A stretch of DNA of 64,000 bases. It comes from Rhodospirillaceae bacterium LM-1. GTDB lineage: Bacteria; Pseudomonadota; Alphaproteobacteria; Rhodospirillales; WMHbin7. The notes under the pieces were generated by a model. The model was not told the DNA's origin. It saw only the letters and a list, made by a program, of their open reading frames with translations, and made no database searches. A program made the position numbers and the translations under genes. The stretch is from NCBI GenBank assembly GCA_902725215.1, contig CACUVI010000012.1, positions 194,501 to 258,500 of the forward strand, in the 5' to 3' direction. Positions 8,042-16,759 of the stretch are shown here, one piece after another; position 1 is the stretch's first letter; the number at the start of each line of letters is the position of its first letter.

Positions 8042-9081
8042 CCGTTCAACTCGTCGTTTCCGCCTCGCCCGGCGAGCGGCGCTTCGCCCGCATCGAGGAT
8101 GGACGGGTGGCGGCGATCCGGGTGGCGCGCGACCAGGGAGCGCCCTATCTGGGCGCGGTTTATCTGGGGCGGGTGGTTCGTTTGGAGCCGGGCATTGGCG
8201 GGGCCTTCGTCGAAATTGGCTTGTCCAAGCCGGGATTTCTGAATCTGGGCAAGCGTCGCTTGGGCGAGGGCGATGCGGTGGCGGTTTGCGTCAAGGCCGA
8301 TCCTTACGGCGAAAAAGGGGCGCGCTTGTCCCTGGACGTTCCGCAAGGCTTGGAAATTTCCGAAGGCGCCAAGCCGCCCTTGCGCCTGTTGCCGCCCGCC
8401 GATCCCCTGATCCAGCTTCAAGCGAAGGGGGCAGTGGACGAGATCGTGGAGAACAGGCCCGGTTTCGCCCAAGATCCGTTCGAGACCAGCGGCGCCGCCG
8501 AAGCCCTGGAAGAGGCGTTGTCGCCCCTGGTCCGCCTGCCTTCCGGCGGGCGGCTGCTGATCGAGCGAACGGCGGCCCTGTGGGCGGTGGATGTCGATAC
8601 CGGGGCGCAGAAAGGCCCCGATGCGCGTTTTAGGGCCAATCAGGAAGCGGCGGTCGAACTGGCCCGCCAGCTCAGGCTGCGCAATCTGGGGGGGCGGATT
8701 CTGGTCGATTTCGCGGGCCTGCCCAGGAACCGGCTGGGCAAAATCGTGAGCCTTCTCAAGGACGAATTGGCCAGGGACGAGATGAAGGTCCATCTGGGCG
8801 GCGCAACCCCGCTGGGATTGGTCGAACTGGCCCGAGAGAGGGGTTCGGCTTGCCTTGCCGATCTTTTTCTTGGCCCCGAAGCCGTCGCCTGCGCAGGGTT
8901 GCGGGCCGCCTTGTCCCTGGCGCGCGCCAATCCAGCGGCCAGGCCCCGCCTGATTCTGCCCATGGCGGCGATTGACCTTTTGAAGGGGGCCATGAACCCG
9001 GCCTTGGCCTTGGCCGAGGAGCGGCTTGGACATGTTATCGTTTTGGAATCAGGTGATAAATTGGAGGCGCTTGCCCAATGA
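8038..9081 (+). CDS. Short RNase E/G family protein
   Basis: 347 residues, shorter than typical RNase G (about 490). The N-terminal part has an S1-like segment (GAVYLGRVVRLEPGIGGAFVE). The catalytic core is represented by AVDVDTGAQK and GGRILVDFAGL, which match the two metal-binding aspartate motifs of RNase E/G. The zinc-link CxxC and the C-terminal small domain of the long family are not seen. This compact version beside maf and yacG is common in alphaproteobacteria, alongside a full-length RNase E elsewhere. It is coupled to maf and yacG by ATGA overlaps. Confidence 0.85.
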   Translation: MTVQLVVSASPGERRFARIEDGRVAAIRVARDQGAPYLGAVYLGRVVRLEPGIGGAFVEIGLSKPGFLNLGKRRLGEGDAVAVCVKADPYGEKGARLSLDVPQGLEISEGAKPPLRLLPPADPLIQLQAKGAVDEIVENRPGFAQDPFETSGAAEALEEALSPLVRLPSGGRLLIERTAALWAVDVDTGAQKGPDARFRANQEAAVELARQLRLRNLGGRILVDFAGLPRNRLGKIVSLLKDELARDEMKVHLGGATPLGLVELARERGSACLADLFLGPEAVACAGLRAALSLARANPAARPRLILPMAAIDLLKGAMNPALALAEERLGHVIVLESGDKLEALAQ

Positions 9082-9281
9082 ACGGACCCCGGTGCCCAGT
9101 TTGCGGCAAACCCATGGATGTGAAGCTGAAACCGTTCTGTTCGCGCCGCTGCGCCGACCGGGACCTGAATCGCTGGCTTTCCGAAAGCTACGCCATTCCG
9201 GCTGAAGAACAGCCCGCAAATGACCTTCAAGCGTCCGAACAGGGACTTGATCGATTGACAGAACGCCCCGAACCCCTATGA
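9078..9281 (+). CDS. yacG: DNA gyrase inhibitor YacG (zinc finger protein)
   Basis: 67 residues. The zinc site is CPVCGKPM followed by FCSRRCADRDLNRWL, the hallmark of YacG, which binds GyrB and inhibits gyrase. The start overlaps the end of the RNase gene (ATGA), and the position after infA, maf and rng is the conserved one for alphaproteobacteria. The C-terminal tail after about residue 45 is low in conservation, as usual. Confidence 0.93.
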   Translation: MNGPRCPVCGKPMDVKLKPFCSRRCADRDLNRWLSESYAIPAEEQPANDLQASEQGLDRLTERPEPL

Positions 9282-9291
9282 TCCGCCCCGC

Positions 9292-11421
9292 ATGACAGAA
9301 CACGATCCTTCTGAACCCACCGTCGAGCCGATCGAGAGCGCCAATAGCGCCAGCGAGCCGGATGGCGACTTCCAGTCCGAACCTCTGCTCGCTGCCGAGC
9401 CGGAGGGCGATGTCCGCTACCCTTCCGAACCGGATGACGACGAGCAGCCGCTTGCGCATCACGAGGAGCATCTGCCTCCGCCGCCGGTCGAGGAAAAAGT
9501 CACCTTCCTGGAACTGGGTTTAAGCCACGACGTTTTGCGCGCCATTGCCGACGTCGGCTATGAACACCCCACCCCCATTCAGGCCGAAGCCATTCCCGTG
9601 GTGCTGATGGGCCGCGACGTGTTGGGCACGGCGCAGACGGGCACCGGCAAGACCGCTTCCTTCACCCTGCCCATGATCGAGATTCTGGGGTCGGGCCGCG
9701 CCAAGGCGCGCATGCCGCGTTCCTTGATCTTGGAACCCACGCGCGAACTGGCCGCCCAGGTGGCCGAGAATTTCGATCTCTACGGCAAGTACCACAAGCT
9801 GTCGAAGGCGCTGTTGATCGGCGGCGAGTCGATGGACGAGCAGGTGCGCAAGCTTGATCGCGGCGTCGATGTGTTGATCGCCACGCCGGGGCGTCTGCTC
9901 GATCTGTTCGAGCGCGGGCGCATTCTGCTCAACGACGTCAAGATTCTGGTCATCGACGAAGCCGACCGCATGCTGGACATGGGCTTCATTCCCGATGTCG
10001 AGAAGATCGTCTCCAAGCTGCCCACCATGCGCCAAACGCTTTTCTTCTCGGCCACCATGCCGCCGGAAATTCAGCGCTTGGTCGATACGTTCCTCTTCAG
10101 CCCAAAGCGCATTTCGGTGGCTCCGCCCGCCGCCCCCGCCGCCAACGTTCAGCAGGCGCTGATCATGGTTGACGAGTTGGACAAGCGCGAAGCGCTGCGC
10201 CGTCTTCTGAGCGCCGAGGACGTCAAGAACGCCTTCATCTTCTGCAATCGCAAGAAGACGGTGAACATCTTGTACCGTTCGCTCAAGCGCCACGGTCTGG
10301 ACGCCGCTGAATTGCATGGCGACATGTCGCAGCCCGAACGCATGCGCACGCTGGAATCCTTCAAGAAGGATGAAGTGCGCCTGCTGGTCTGTTCCGACGT
10401 GGCGGCCAGAGGCATCGACATTCAGGGCGTGTCCCACGTCTACAATTTCGATCTGCCTTTCCATGCCGAGGACTATGTGCACCGCATCGGACGCACGGGA
10501 CGCGCCGGCCTTTCGGGCCGCGCCTATTCCCTATGCACGCCCGAAGACGCCAAATTCCTGGCCGCCATCGAACAGATGCTGGGCAAGGAAATTCCCCGCG
10601 AGACCATCGAAGGGCTTGCCGCTCCGGAAATGAGCGTCGCCGATGGGGGTGAAGGCCGAGGCCGGGGCCGCAATGGCCGCGACCGTGGCGCCAGGGGTGG
10701 CCGCGAGCGTGGCGAACGGGGCGACCGTCCGGGACGCGACCGGGGCCGTGGCCGCGAGCGCGAGAAGCCAAGCGAGACCGAAGCGCAAGTCGTGGTGGAC
10801 GCCGTGGTGGAAAGTGCGGCGCCGGTTGCGTCGCATGGCGTCGATCCGTCGCAAGCCGATCAGCCCGAGGTGCAATTCGAACCGGCCCAGCGTTCGCATC
10901 GCGAGCGCGAGCCAAGCCGCGACCGCGGCGGGCGAGACCGCAACGACCGCGACCGGAACCGTGACAGAGGCCAAGATCGTGGCCAGGATCGCGGCCAGGA
11001 TCGCGACCGTGGACGTGACCGGGGCCGCAGATATGGCCGCGACGATGACGGCGACGATACGCCTGTGATCGGTTTCGGCGCCGACATTCCCGCTTTCATG
11101 CAGCGCGCCGTGAAATTGCCGCCGCTTCGCAAGCCGGGCGAATTGGACGAGTCCGAGATCGACGACGAGGTGATCGAGGATGAAGCCCCCGAAAGCCCGG
11201 CCCTGGGCGTGATCGAGGAAATCGAGATTCCCGACGAAGACGACGTGGATGTGCTGGGCGATTCCCCAGCCGTTGCCGCTTTCGCCGACGATGCCGCCCC
11301 GCTGGACGAAAGCCCCGAAACGGGCGATGCTGACGGCGGCGATGACGATGACGGGGCGCAGGATGAACCGGCGCAGGCGTCGGAACCGGACGCCACCAGG
11401 GAACCACCGGCAGGGAATTAG
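9292..11421 (+). CDS. DEAD-box RNA helicase (RhlE-like) with long charged tails
   Basis: 709 residues. An acidic N-terminal extension (about 1-68) precedes the helicase core: Q-motif FLELGLSHD and TPIQAEAIP, Walker A AQTGTGKT, PTRELA, TPGRLLD, DEAD, SAT, ARGID and HRIGRTGR. After about residue 440 comes an Arg/Gly/Asp-rich segment with many RGRD- and DRG-type repeats, then an acidic tail rich in Asp and Glu. The core identifies an ATP-dependent RNA helicase; the RG-rich tail probably binds RNA and may support phase separation or degradosome contacts. The preceding gene is yacG. Confidence 0.92.
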   Translation: MTEHDPSEPTVEPIESANSASEPDGDFQSEPLLAAEPEGDVRYPSEPDDDEQPLAHHEEHLPPPPVEEKVTFLELGLSHDVLRAIADVGYEHPTPIQAEAIPVVLMGRDVLGTAQTGTGKTASFTLPMIEILGSGRAKARMPRSLILEPTRELAAQVAENFDLYGKYHKLSKALLIGGESMDEQVRKLDRGVDVLIATPGRLLDLFERGRILLNDVKILVIDEADRMLDMGFIPDVEKIVSKLPTMRQTLFFSATMPPEIQRLVDTFLFSPKRISVAPPAAPAANVQQALIMVDELDKREALRRLLSAEDVKNAFIFCNRKKTVNILYRSLKRHGLDAAELHGDMSQPERMRTLESFKKDEVRLLVCSDVAARGIDIQGVSHVYNFDLPFHAEDYVHRIGRTGRAGLSGRAYSLCTPEDAKFLAAIEQMLGKEIPRETIEGLAAPEMSVADGGEGRGRGRNGRDRGARGGRERGERGDRPGRDRGRGREREKPSETEAQVVVDAVVESAAPVASHGVDPSQADQPEVQFEPAQRSHREREPSRDRGGRDRNDRDRNRDRGQDRGQDRGQDRDRGRDRGRRYGRDDDGDDTPVIGFGADIPAFMQRAVKLPPLRKPGELDESEIDDEVIEDEAPESPALGVIEEIEIPDEDDVDVLGDSPAVAAFADDAAPLDESPETGDADGGDDDDGAQDEPAQASEPDATREPPAGN

Positions 11422-11424
11422 GCC

Positions 11425-11664
11425 ATGCAGACCATTTTCGTCATGATCAAATGCGAACTGGGCAAGGCCTATGAAGTGGCTGACGAATTGGTGGAAACCG
11501 ATCAGATCAGCGAAGTGCATTCCATCTCGGGCCAGTACGACCTGCTGGCCAAATGCTATTTGGAAGCCGGGGCCGATATCGGCCACTTCGTCACCGAAAC
11601 CATTCAGCGCCTGCCCGGCATCAAGGACACCTTCACCTTGATCGCCTTCAAGGCGTTCGGGTAG
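11425..11664 (+). CDS. Stand-alone AsnC/Lrp-type effector-binding (RAM) domain protein
   Basis: 79 residues that match only the C-terminal ligand-binding domain of Lrp/AsnC regulators: TIFVMIKCELGKAYEV at the start, a central VHSISGQYDLLAKCY and the end FTLIAFKAFG. There is no helix-turn-helix DNA-binding domain. Such single-domain proteins form ring-like oligomers and bind small ligands, often amino acids, but their cellular role is poorly defined. The gene begins four bases after the helicase stop, so it is co-transcribed with it. Confidence 0.85.
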   Translation: MQTIFVMIKCELGKAYEVADELVETDQISEVHSISGQYDLLAKCYLEAGADIGHFVTETIQRLPGIKDTFTLIAFKAFG

Positions 11665-12052
11665 ATATTTTCCGACGTCTCTGTAATCGCCCTTATGGTT
11701 GAACTGCGCCGCCTTGGCCGCCGCCAAGGAAAACGATGCATTAAGACGCATCCTTGATTGCTGCATTTGCCATGGGATTGCTGTATGCGGAGGCGCCGCA
11801 TTTCACCAAACGGAATATGTTCTTACTTGTAGATTGGTGTCTTTCCTTCGGTCATTCGATATCCCGACAAATTAATAACGACTGGTTCACGTAAATTGCC
11901 CAAATGCCTCTCCCATCTTGTAATTCGGTATTACGTCACCAAATTAGGCACAGCCCTTCCGCGCGGCTTCATAGGAATGGAAGGGGAGGGCTGAAAGCAG
12001 CCTTTGCCAAAGCAGGATTAATTCGCTATCACCCTTCTTTAAGTCCGGTTGA

Positions 12053-12067
12053 TTTTGCACTGCAAAA
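12053..12067. promoter_or_regulatory. Perfect 15-bp palindrome upstream of korAB (possible operator)
   Basis: TTTTGCACTGCAAAA is perfectly symmetric around the central C. It lies 129 bp before the chosen korA start, at a place consistent with a promoter operator. TTTGCA-type palindromes resemble sites of RamB/ScfR-type (short-chain acyl-CoA responsive) regulators, but this is only a resemblance. No candidate regulator gene is adjacent. Confidence 0.5.
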
Positions 12068-12090
12068 GCGCTAGGACGGTGGAGGACGAA

Positions 12091-12172
12091 GACCCGCCCG
12101 CAAGGGTAGGGTCAAGCCCGTCGCAACGGGGCGTTCGGAATCGAAACAGGGACGGGATGGCGAATCCCGCCC
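12091..12172 (+). ncRNA. Structured 5' leader of korA (three tandem hairpins)
   Basis: Three stems follow one another: 12091-12113 (GACCC-GCCC, GCAA loop, GGG-T-A-GGGTC), 12114-12135 (GCCCGT, CGCA loop, ACGGGGC) and 12149-12172 (GGGACGGGA with TCCCGCCC). A run of seven A residues and then the korA start follow. The arrangement looks like a cis-acting RNA or an attenuating leader rather than a terminator, since there is no T-run. It matches no riboswitch class I can recognise. If korA starts at the alternative ATG 12157, the third hairpin would cover that start codon. Confidence 0.45.
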
Positions 12173-12195
12173 AGCAAAAAAAGGCGGACTCGGAC

Positions 12196-13917
12196 ATGAC
12201 ATTGCAGTCGGTTTCTGTGGCACTCGTCGGCAGCGGCGGCGCCGGTGTGATGACGGCGGGCCAGATGCTGCTCGAAGCGGCGTCCAAGGCGGGTTACTAC
12301 GGCATGATGACCCGCTCCTCGGGTCCCCAGATTCGTGGTGGCGAGGCGGCGGCCTATGTGCGCATCGGCTCGGTTCCCATTACCGGCCCATCGGACAGTT
12401 TCGACGTTCTCATCGCGGTCGATTGGCAGAATGTGAACCGTTTCGTGGCCGAACTGCCGCTGACGGCGAAAAGCGTCGTTCTGACCGATCCCGAGCAGGG
12501 CGACATGCCCGACGCCATCGCGAAAAGCGGCGCCGCCATCGTCGATTTCCCCATGAAGGCCATGGCCGAAGGGATCAAGGGCGGGCGCGCCAACATGTTG
12601 GCCCTGGGCGTGGTCGGCCATCTCTTCAATCTGCCGCTGGAAGCCATCGAGGCGGTGGTGGGCGAATCCCTGAAGCACAAGGGTGCTGACGCCATCAAGT
12701 CGTCCAGCGATTGCATTCGCGCAGGCGCTGCCACGGCCGAGCCGATGACCATGCGCTATCCTCTGGAACCCGCCAAGTCGGGTTTCGCGTCGCGCTGGAA
12801 CGTCAGCGGCAACGAGGCGGCAGGCTATGGCGTGGTGCAGGGCGGGGCGCGCTTCTGCGCCGCCTATCCCATCACGCCCGGCACCGAAATTCTGGAATGG
12901 CTGGCCCCCAACTTGGCCAAGATCGGCGGCACCTTGGTGCAGGCCGAAGATGAACTGGCCAGCATCAACATGATCATCGGCGCCTCGTTCGGCGGCGTGC
13001 CGTCGGTGACCGCTACGTCGGGTCCCGGCCTAGCGCTGATGACCGAATCCTTGGGTCTTGCCGTGGCCAGCGAAACGCCCATCGTGGTCGTCGACGTCAT
13101 GCGCGGCGGCCCCTCGACCGGCATTCCCACCAAGAGCGAGCAGAGCGATTTGAACATCGCCTGCTACGGTCTGCACGGCGACGCGCCGCATGTGGTGACG
13201 GCGGCCAACGCCATCGACGACTGTCTGGTCACCGGCCAGTGGTCGATGCATCTGGCCGAAAGCCTGCAAACGCCGGTCATCATGCTGTCGGATCAGATGC
13301 TGGGCCAGTCGCGCGCCGTGGTCGATCAGCCCAAGACGGTGAACTTCAACACCAAGCGCCTCACACCTTCGCCGCTGGATTTGGCCAAGGGCGGCTACAA
13401 ACGCTATGCCGACACGCCCTCGGGCGTTTCGCCGATGGCGGTGCCGGGCATGGCGGGTGGCGAGTATACCGCCGACGGTCTTGAACATGCCGAGAGCGGC
13501 ACGCCTTCCAGCGCCGACACCGATCATTCGAAGCAGTTGAACAAGCGCAAGCGCAAGCTCGAGCAATTCGATTTCGGCGAATTGTGGGCCGACGTTGAAG
13601 GCGAAGGCAGCGTTGCGGTGGTCACCTGGGGATCGGCCACCGGCCCGGTTCGCGAGGCGGTGGCCCGCATGAACGCCAAGGGCAAGAAGGCCAAGCTGGT
13701 CAGCCTGCGTCTGCTGCTGCCCGCCCAGCCCGAAAAGCTGGCCGCAGCGTTGAAAGGCGTTTCCAAGGTGCTGGTCGTCGAACAGACCCACGACGCCCAG
13801 TTCCACAAATTCCTGCGCGCGCATTACGATCTTCCGGGCACGGTGAAGGCATTCCACCGTCCGGGGCCGCTTCCGGTGCGCCCCAAGGAAATCGAAACCC
13901 TGCTCGACCAGCTTTAA
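12196..13917 (+). CDS. korA: 2-oxoacid:ferredoxin oxidoreductase, fused gamma-alpha subunit (KorA type)
   Basis: 573 residues from the ATG at 12196. An alternative ATG at 12157 would add 13 residues and also has a GGGA-type ribosome-binding site, so the start is uncertain. The N-terminal gamma domain begins VALVGSGGAGVMTAGQML (about 1-185); the alpha domain follows with FCAAYPITPGTEILEW and TATSGPGLALMTES. The enzyme decarboxylates a 2-oxoacid, most likely 2-oxoglutarate, to the acyl-CoA while reducing ferredoxin. This gamma-alpha fusion with a separate beta subunit is the KorAB layout used anaerobically, for example to supply ferredoxin for aromatic degradation or reductive carbon metabolism. 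Confidence 0.9.
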   Translation: MTLQSVSVALVGSGGAGVMTAGQMLLEAASKAGYYGMMTRSSGPQIRGGEAAAYVRIGSVPITGPSDSFDVLIAVDWQNVNRFVAELPLTAKSVVLTDPEQGDMPDAIAKSGAAIVDFPMKAMAEGIKGGRANMLALGVVGHLFNLPLEAIEAVVGESLKHKGADAIKSSSDCIRAGAATAEPMTMRYPLEPAKSGFASRWNVSGNEAAGYGVVQGGARFCAAYPITPGTEILEWLAPNLAKIGGTLVQAEDELASINMIIGASFGGVPSVTATSGPGLALMTESLGLAVASETPIVVVDVMRGGPSTGIPTKSEQSDLNIACYGLHGDAPHVVTAANAIDDCLVTGQWSMHLAESLQTPVIMLSDQMLGQSRAVVDQPKTVNFNTKRLTPSPLDLAKGGYKRYADTPSGVSPMAVPGMAGGEYTADGLEHAESGTPSSADTDHSKQLNKRKRKLEQFDFGELWADVEGEGSVAVVTWGSATGPVREAVARMNAKGKKAKLVSLRLLLPAQPEKLAAALKGVSKVLVVEQTHDAQFHKFLRAHYDLPGTVKAFHRPGPLPVRPKEIETLLDQL

Positions 13918-13935
13918 GATTCGGGAACAACGATC

Positions 13936-15276
13936 ATGAACATTCAAGCTCCTGTCGCACCCAAGGCGAACGACTACAAGTCTGATCTGAAGCCGGTTTG
14001 GTGTCCTGGCTGCGGCGACTATTCCGTTTTGTCGGCCATTACCAAGGCCTGCGCCGAACTGGCGCTGGTCAAGGAAAAGACGGCTTTCGTATCGGGCATC
14101 GGTTGCTCGTCGCGCATTCCGGCCTATACCAGCGTCTATGGCTTTCACAGCGTCCACGGTCGCTCGCTGGCGGTGGCTACCGGCCTTAAGATGGCGCGTC
14201 CCGACCTGACCGTCATCGTGGCGGGCGGCGACGGCGACGGCTTTTCGATCGGCGGCAACCACTTCTTGCATGCCTGTCGGCGCAACGTGAACCTGACCTA
14301 CATCGTCATGGACAACCGCGTCTACGGCATGACCAAGGGCCAGGCCTCGCCGACCACCGAGTCCGATTGGACCGAAAGCGACCTGACGCCGGAAGGTCCC
14401 GGCGTGTCGCCGATCATGCCTTTGCAGCTGGCCCTGACTTGCGGCGCCAACTTCATCGCGCGCGGCTTTTCGGGCGATCCCAACGGATTGTCCAAGATCA
14501 TCGCGGAAGCCATCGCCCATCCTGGCTTCTCGTTCATCCAGGTGCTTAGCCCTTGCGTCACCTTCCGTCCCGAACAGCGCGATTGGAAGAGCATGATCCA
14601 TGGCGGCTTCGAGCCGACGAACGACCCGCGCGAAGCGGCGAGGCGTCTGCTCGACGACGACATGTTCACCTCGGGCATTCTCTATGCCGGCACCAAGGCC
14701 TCGTTCTCGGTGCCGAAATCCATGCCCAAGCCCGCCACCGATCTTGCCAAGAGCTTTAAGAGGTTCACGGCGATGGACGATGTCGGCGAATTCCTGGCCC
14801 ATGCCCTGGCCCTGGAAAACGAAGCGGCCACGCGTTACGAAGAACTGGCCGACAGCATGAAGACCCACAACAACAAGGAAGTGGCCGAGCTGTTTGCGCA
14901 GATGGCCGATTTCTCGCGCAAACATGCCGCCGAAGTGGCGGCCAGGGCTTCTAACGTGACGGTGCCGCATCTGGCTCCTTGGGAATTCCGCTGGCCGGGC
15001 AACGAGCCGCCGGAAACCACCGATAACGAAGCATCGCATTACCTGATGAAGCCTTATCACGTCATTCAGGTGGCGCTGCGCAACGAAACGCGCGGTCAGG
15101 AATTCTACGCCCAGGTGGCCGACATGACGCGCAATGACGAAGTGCGCAAGCTGGCCGCCACCTTCGCGCTTGAAGAAGCCACGCATGTGGCCGAGTTGGA
15201 AAAGTGGTTCGCCCGTTTCCCCGCCCCCAAGCAAGATTGGGCCGAGGACAGCGATCCCGCCAACAGCATGGAATAA
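13936..15276 (+). CDS. korB: 2-oxoacid:ferredoxin oxidoreductase beta subunit with C-terminal ferritin-like domain
   Basis: 446 residues. The first 270 or so are a standard beta subunit: VWCPGCGDYSVLSA, GIGCSSRIPAY, and the TPP site VIVAGGDGDGFSIGGNH with MDNRVYGMTKGQASPT. Residues about 280-430 form a second, helical domain resembling rubrerythrin/ferritin proteins, with LENEAATRYEELAD (E296), FSRKHAAE (H330), RNETRGQEFY (E384) and ALEEATHVAEL (E414-x-x-H417). One expected glutamate of the first ExxH is a serine (S327), so diiron binding is not certain. Stand-alone KorB is about 280-300 residues, so this is a fusion. Confidence 0.9.
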   Translation: MNIQAPVAPKANDYKSDLKPVWCPGCGDYSVLSAITKACAELALVKEKTAFVSGIGCSSRIPAYTSVYGFHSVHGRSLAVATGLKMARPDLTVIVAGGDGDGFSIGGNHFLHACRRNVNLTYIVMDNRVYGMTKGQASPTTESDWTESDLTPEGPGVSPIMPLQLALTCGANFIARGFSGDPNGLSKIIAEAIAHPGFSFIQVLSPCVTFRPEQRDWKSMIHGGFEPTNDPREAARRLLDDDMFTSGILYAGTKASFSVPKSMPKPATDLAKSFKRFTAMDDVGEFLAHALALENEAATRYEELADSMKTHNNKEVAELFAQMADFSRKHAAEVAARASNVTVPHLAPWEFRWPGNEPPETTDNEASHYLMKPYHVIQVALRNETRGQEFYAQVADMTRNDEVRKLAATFALEEATHVAELEKWFARFPAPKQDWAEDSDPANSME

Positions 15277-15301
15277 CGGTGTTTTCCATATCTCGTTTTT
15301 G

Positions 15302-15332
15302 GGCCTGCCCTTTGGGGCAGGCCTTTTCTTTT
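15302..15332 (+). terminator. Rho-independent terminator after korAB
   Basis: A nine-base stem GGCCTGCCC / GGGCAGGCC with a four-base loop is followed by a T-rich tract (CCTTTTCTTTT). It lies 26 bp after the korB stop. Confidence 0.88.
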
Positions 15333-15377
15333 GGAATTGAACAATTTCCGATCTGATTATTTGAAGTGGCGTCCCGA

Positions 15378-16388
15378 ATGGATTCGGTCTATGCCCAAGG
15401 CATGACCAGCGCGCGCATTGCCCATGGTGGAAATCTGGAAGCGGCCGAGAAACGTTTTGGCCGACCCGAGACCGGCTGGCTGGACTTGTCCACCGGCATC
15501 AATCGCCGCCCCTATCCTTTGCCCAGCATTGAAGCCGCGGTCTGGCGTCGTCTGCCCGGCTCCGATGCTGGCCTGCGCGCGGCGGCAGCCGAATGTTACG
15601 GCGTTGCCGATCCAAGATTGATCGTGCCAGCACCGGGCGCTCAAAGCCTGATCCAGCTTCTGCCCGGATTGCGCCAGAACGCCAAGGTCGCCGTTTTGTC
15701 GCCCACCTATGAAGAACATGCTGCGTCCTGGCGCAATGCCGGCCATCACGTCGCGGAAATCGAGACCCTGGACGATGCCGCTTCGCTCGACGTCGTCGTT
15801 TTGGTCAATCCCAACAATCCCGATGGCAAGATTGTCGATCCCGCTCGCCTGATCGCTTTGTCCGAAGTGTTGGCCGCCAAGGGCGGCTTTTTGGTCGTCG
15901 ATGAATCATTCGCCGATGCCGATCCCACAAAAAGCGTTGCCAAGGAAGCTGGGCGGCCTGGCTTGATCGTGCTGCGCTCGTTCGGAAAATTTTTCGGCCT
16001 TGCCGGGTTGCGCCTGGGCTTTGCGCTTTGCGAAGCGGGAACGGCGGCCACTCTCAAGCGGCGTTTGGGGTCGTGGGCCTTGAATGGACCGGCCCTTGTC
16101 ATCGGAGAATCGGCCCTGTTGGACGATGCCTGGATCGGAGCCATGCGCCAAACGCTGAAGGCGGACGCCCAGCGGATGGATCGGCTGCTGACTGGCCTGG
16201 GCATGCGGATCGTGGGCGGCACGTCGTTGTTTCGTTTGGCCGAAACGGACGGTGCCGACGAACTCTACGAACGGTTGGGGCGGCGCGGCATTTTGCTGCG
16301 CGCTTTTCCAAAACATCCGAAATGGCTTCGCTTTGGCCTGCCGGGCCCCGAGTCCGAGTGGAAGCGCCTGGAAGCGGCATTGTCCTGA
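15378..16388 (+). CDS. cobD: Threonine-phosphate decarboxylase-like PLP enzyme (cobalamin synthesis)
   Basis: A class I/II aminotransferase-fold protein of about 336 residues. HGGNLEAAEKRFG at the start, DLSTGINRRPYP, VNPNNPDGK and the PLP-lysine motif RSFGKFFGLAGLRLGF are typical of CobD/CobC, which makes (R)-1-amino-2-propanol phosphate for the nucleotide loop of B12. In-frame starts are possible at 15366 (GTG), 15378 and 15402; the last has an AAGG motif upstream and may be correct. No other cobalamin gene and no cobalamin riboswitch is nearby, so assignment to B12 rests on the HGGN motif. Confidence 0.8.
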   Translation: MDSVYAQGMTSARIAHGGNLEAAEKRFGRPETGWLDLSTGINRRPYPLPSIEAAVWRRLPGSDAGLRAAAAECYGVADPRLIVPAPGAQSLIQLLPGLRQNAKVAVLSPTYEEHAASWRNAGHHVAEIETLDDAASLDVVVLVNPNNPDGKIVDPARLIALSEVLAAKGGFLVVDESFADADPTKSVAKEAGRPGLIVLRSFGKFFGLAGLRLGFALCEAGTAATLKRRLGSWALNGPALVIGESALLDDAWIGAMRQTLKADAQRMDRLLTGLGMRIVGGTSLFRLAETDGADELYERLGRRGILLRAFPKHPKWLRFGLPGPESEWKRLEAALS

Positions 16389-16488
16389 TCGCCTGTGCCC
16401 CCTGATCACCTGTGACCGTCGTCACAGGCGGGCAGGCTGTTTTCGTAAGATAATTTTCCGGTCAACATTGCATGGAGCGAGGCGCGTT

Positions 16489-16698
16489 ATGACGCGGCCC
16501 TATGAGATTGCATTATACAATGCCGAAGTGCGCCGCCTTGTCTATGAGGGCGAGCATCACCGCCAATATCCCGATTCCTGGGCCGATACCCATTACATCG
16601 AGATCGAAGCCGAGAATGAGGCGAAGGCGACCGACAAGATCAAGAACAAATACCCGCCCGACCGCGGCTTCGTGATCGAGCGGGTGCAAGCGCTGTGA
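16489..16698 (+). CDS. Small hypothetical protein
   Basis: 69 residues, acidic to neutral, beginning MTRPYEIALYNAEVRRLV; the start is preceded by a GGAGCGAGG ribosome-binding site. It contains a Tyr/His-rich middle (EGEHHRQYPDSWADTHYIEI) and ends VIERVQAL. It has no signal peptide or membrane segment. I do not recognise a family. A perfect 8-bp stem hairpin (CCTGTGAC / GTCACAGG, 16409-16428) lies upstream without a T-run. The gene is 61 bp before acuI on the same strand. Confidence 0.6.
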   Translation: MTRPYEIALYNAEVRRLVYEGEHHRQYPDSWADTHYIEIEAENEAKATDKIKNKYPPDRGFVIERVQAL

Positions 16699-16759
16699 TG
16701 TTCCTCCAGCGTCCTGGCGTGGTATAACGGATAAAACCACCAGGACGAAGGAACCCTCC

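Larger units (their letters stand above)
11665..12195. other. 531-bp intergenic region upstream of korA
   Basis: No convincing coding sequence. At 11951-11993 an inverted repeat (CAGCCCTTCC / GGAAGGGGAGGGCTG, imperfect) could form a hairpin. A 15-bp perfect palindrome at 12053-12067 and a run of three hairpins at 12091-12172 are listed separately. The AT-rich stretch around 11850-11945 may hold promoter elements but no clear consensus was found. Confidence 0.5.

Noticed and set aside
12049-12195. N-terminal extension of KorA from a TTG at 12049
   Set aside because: It would run through the palindrome and hairpins and has no similarity to the family; ATG 12196 (or 12157) fits the gamma-domain start.
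13030-15234. 734-codon minus-strand open frame over korAB
   Set aside because: Antisense shadow of two clearly conserved genes; its translation is His/Arg/Gly-rich with no family motifs.
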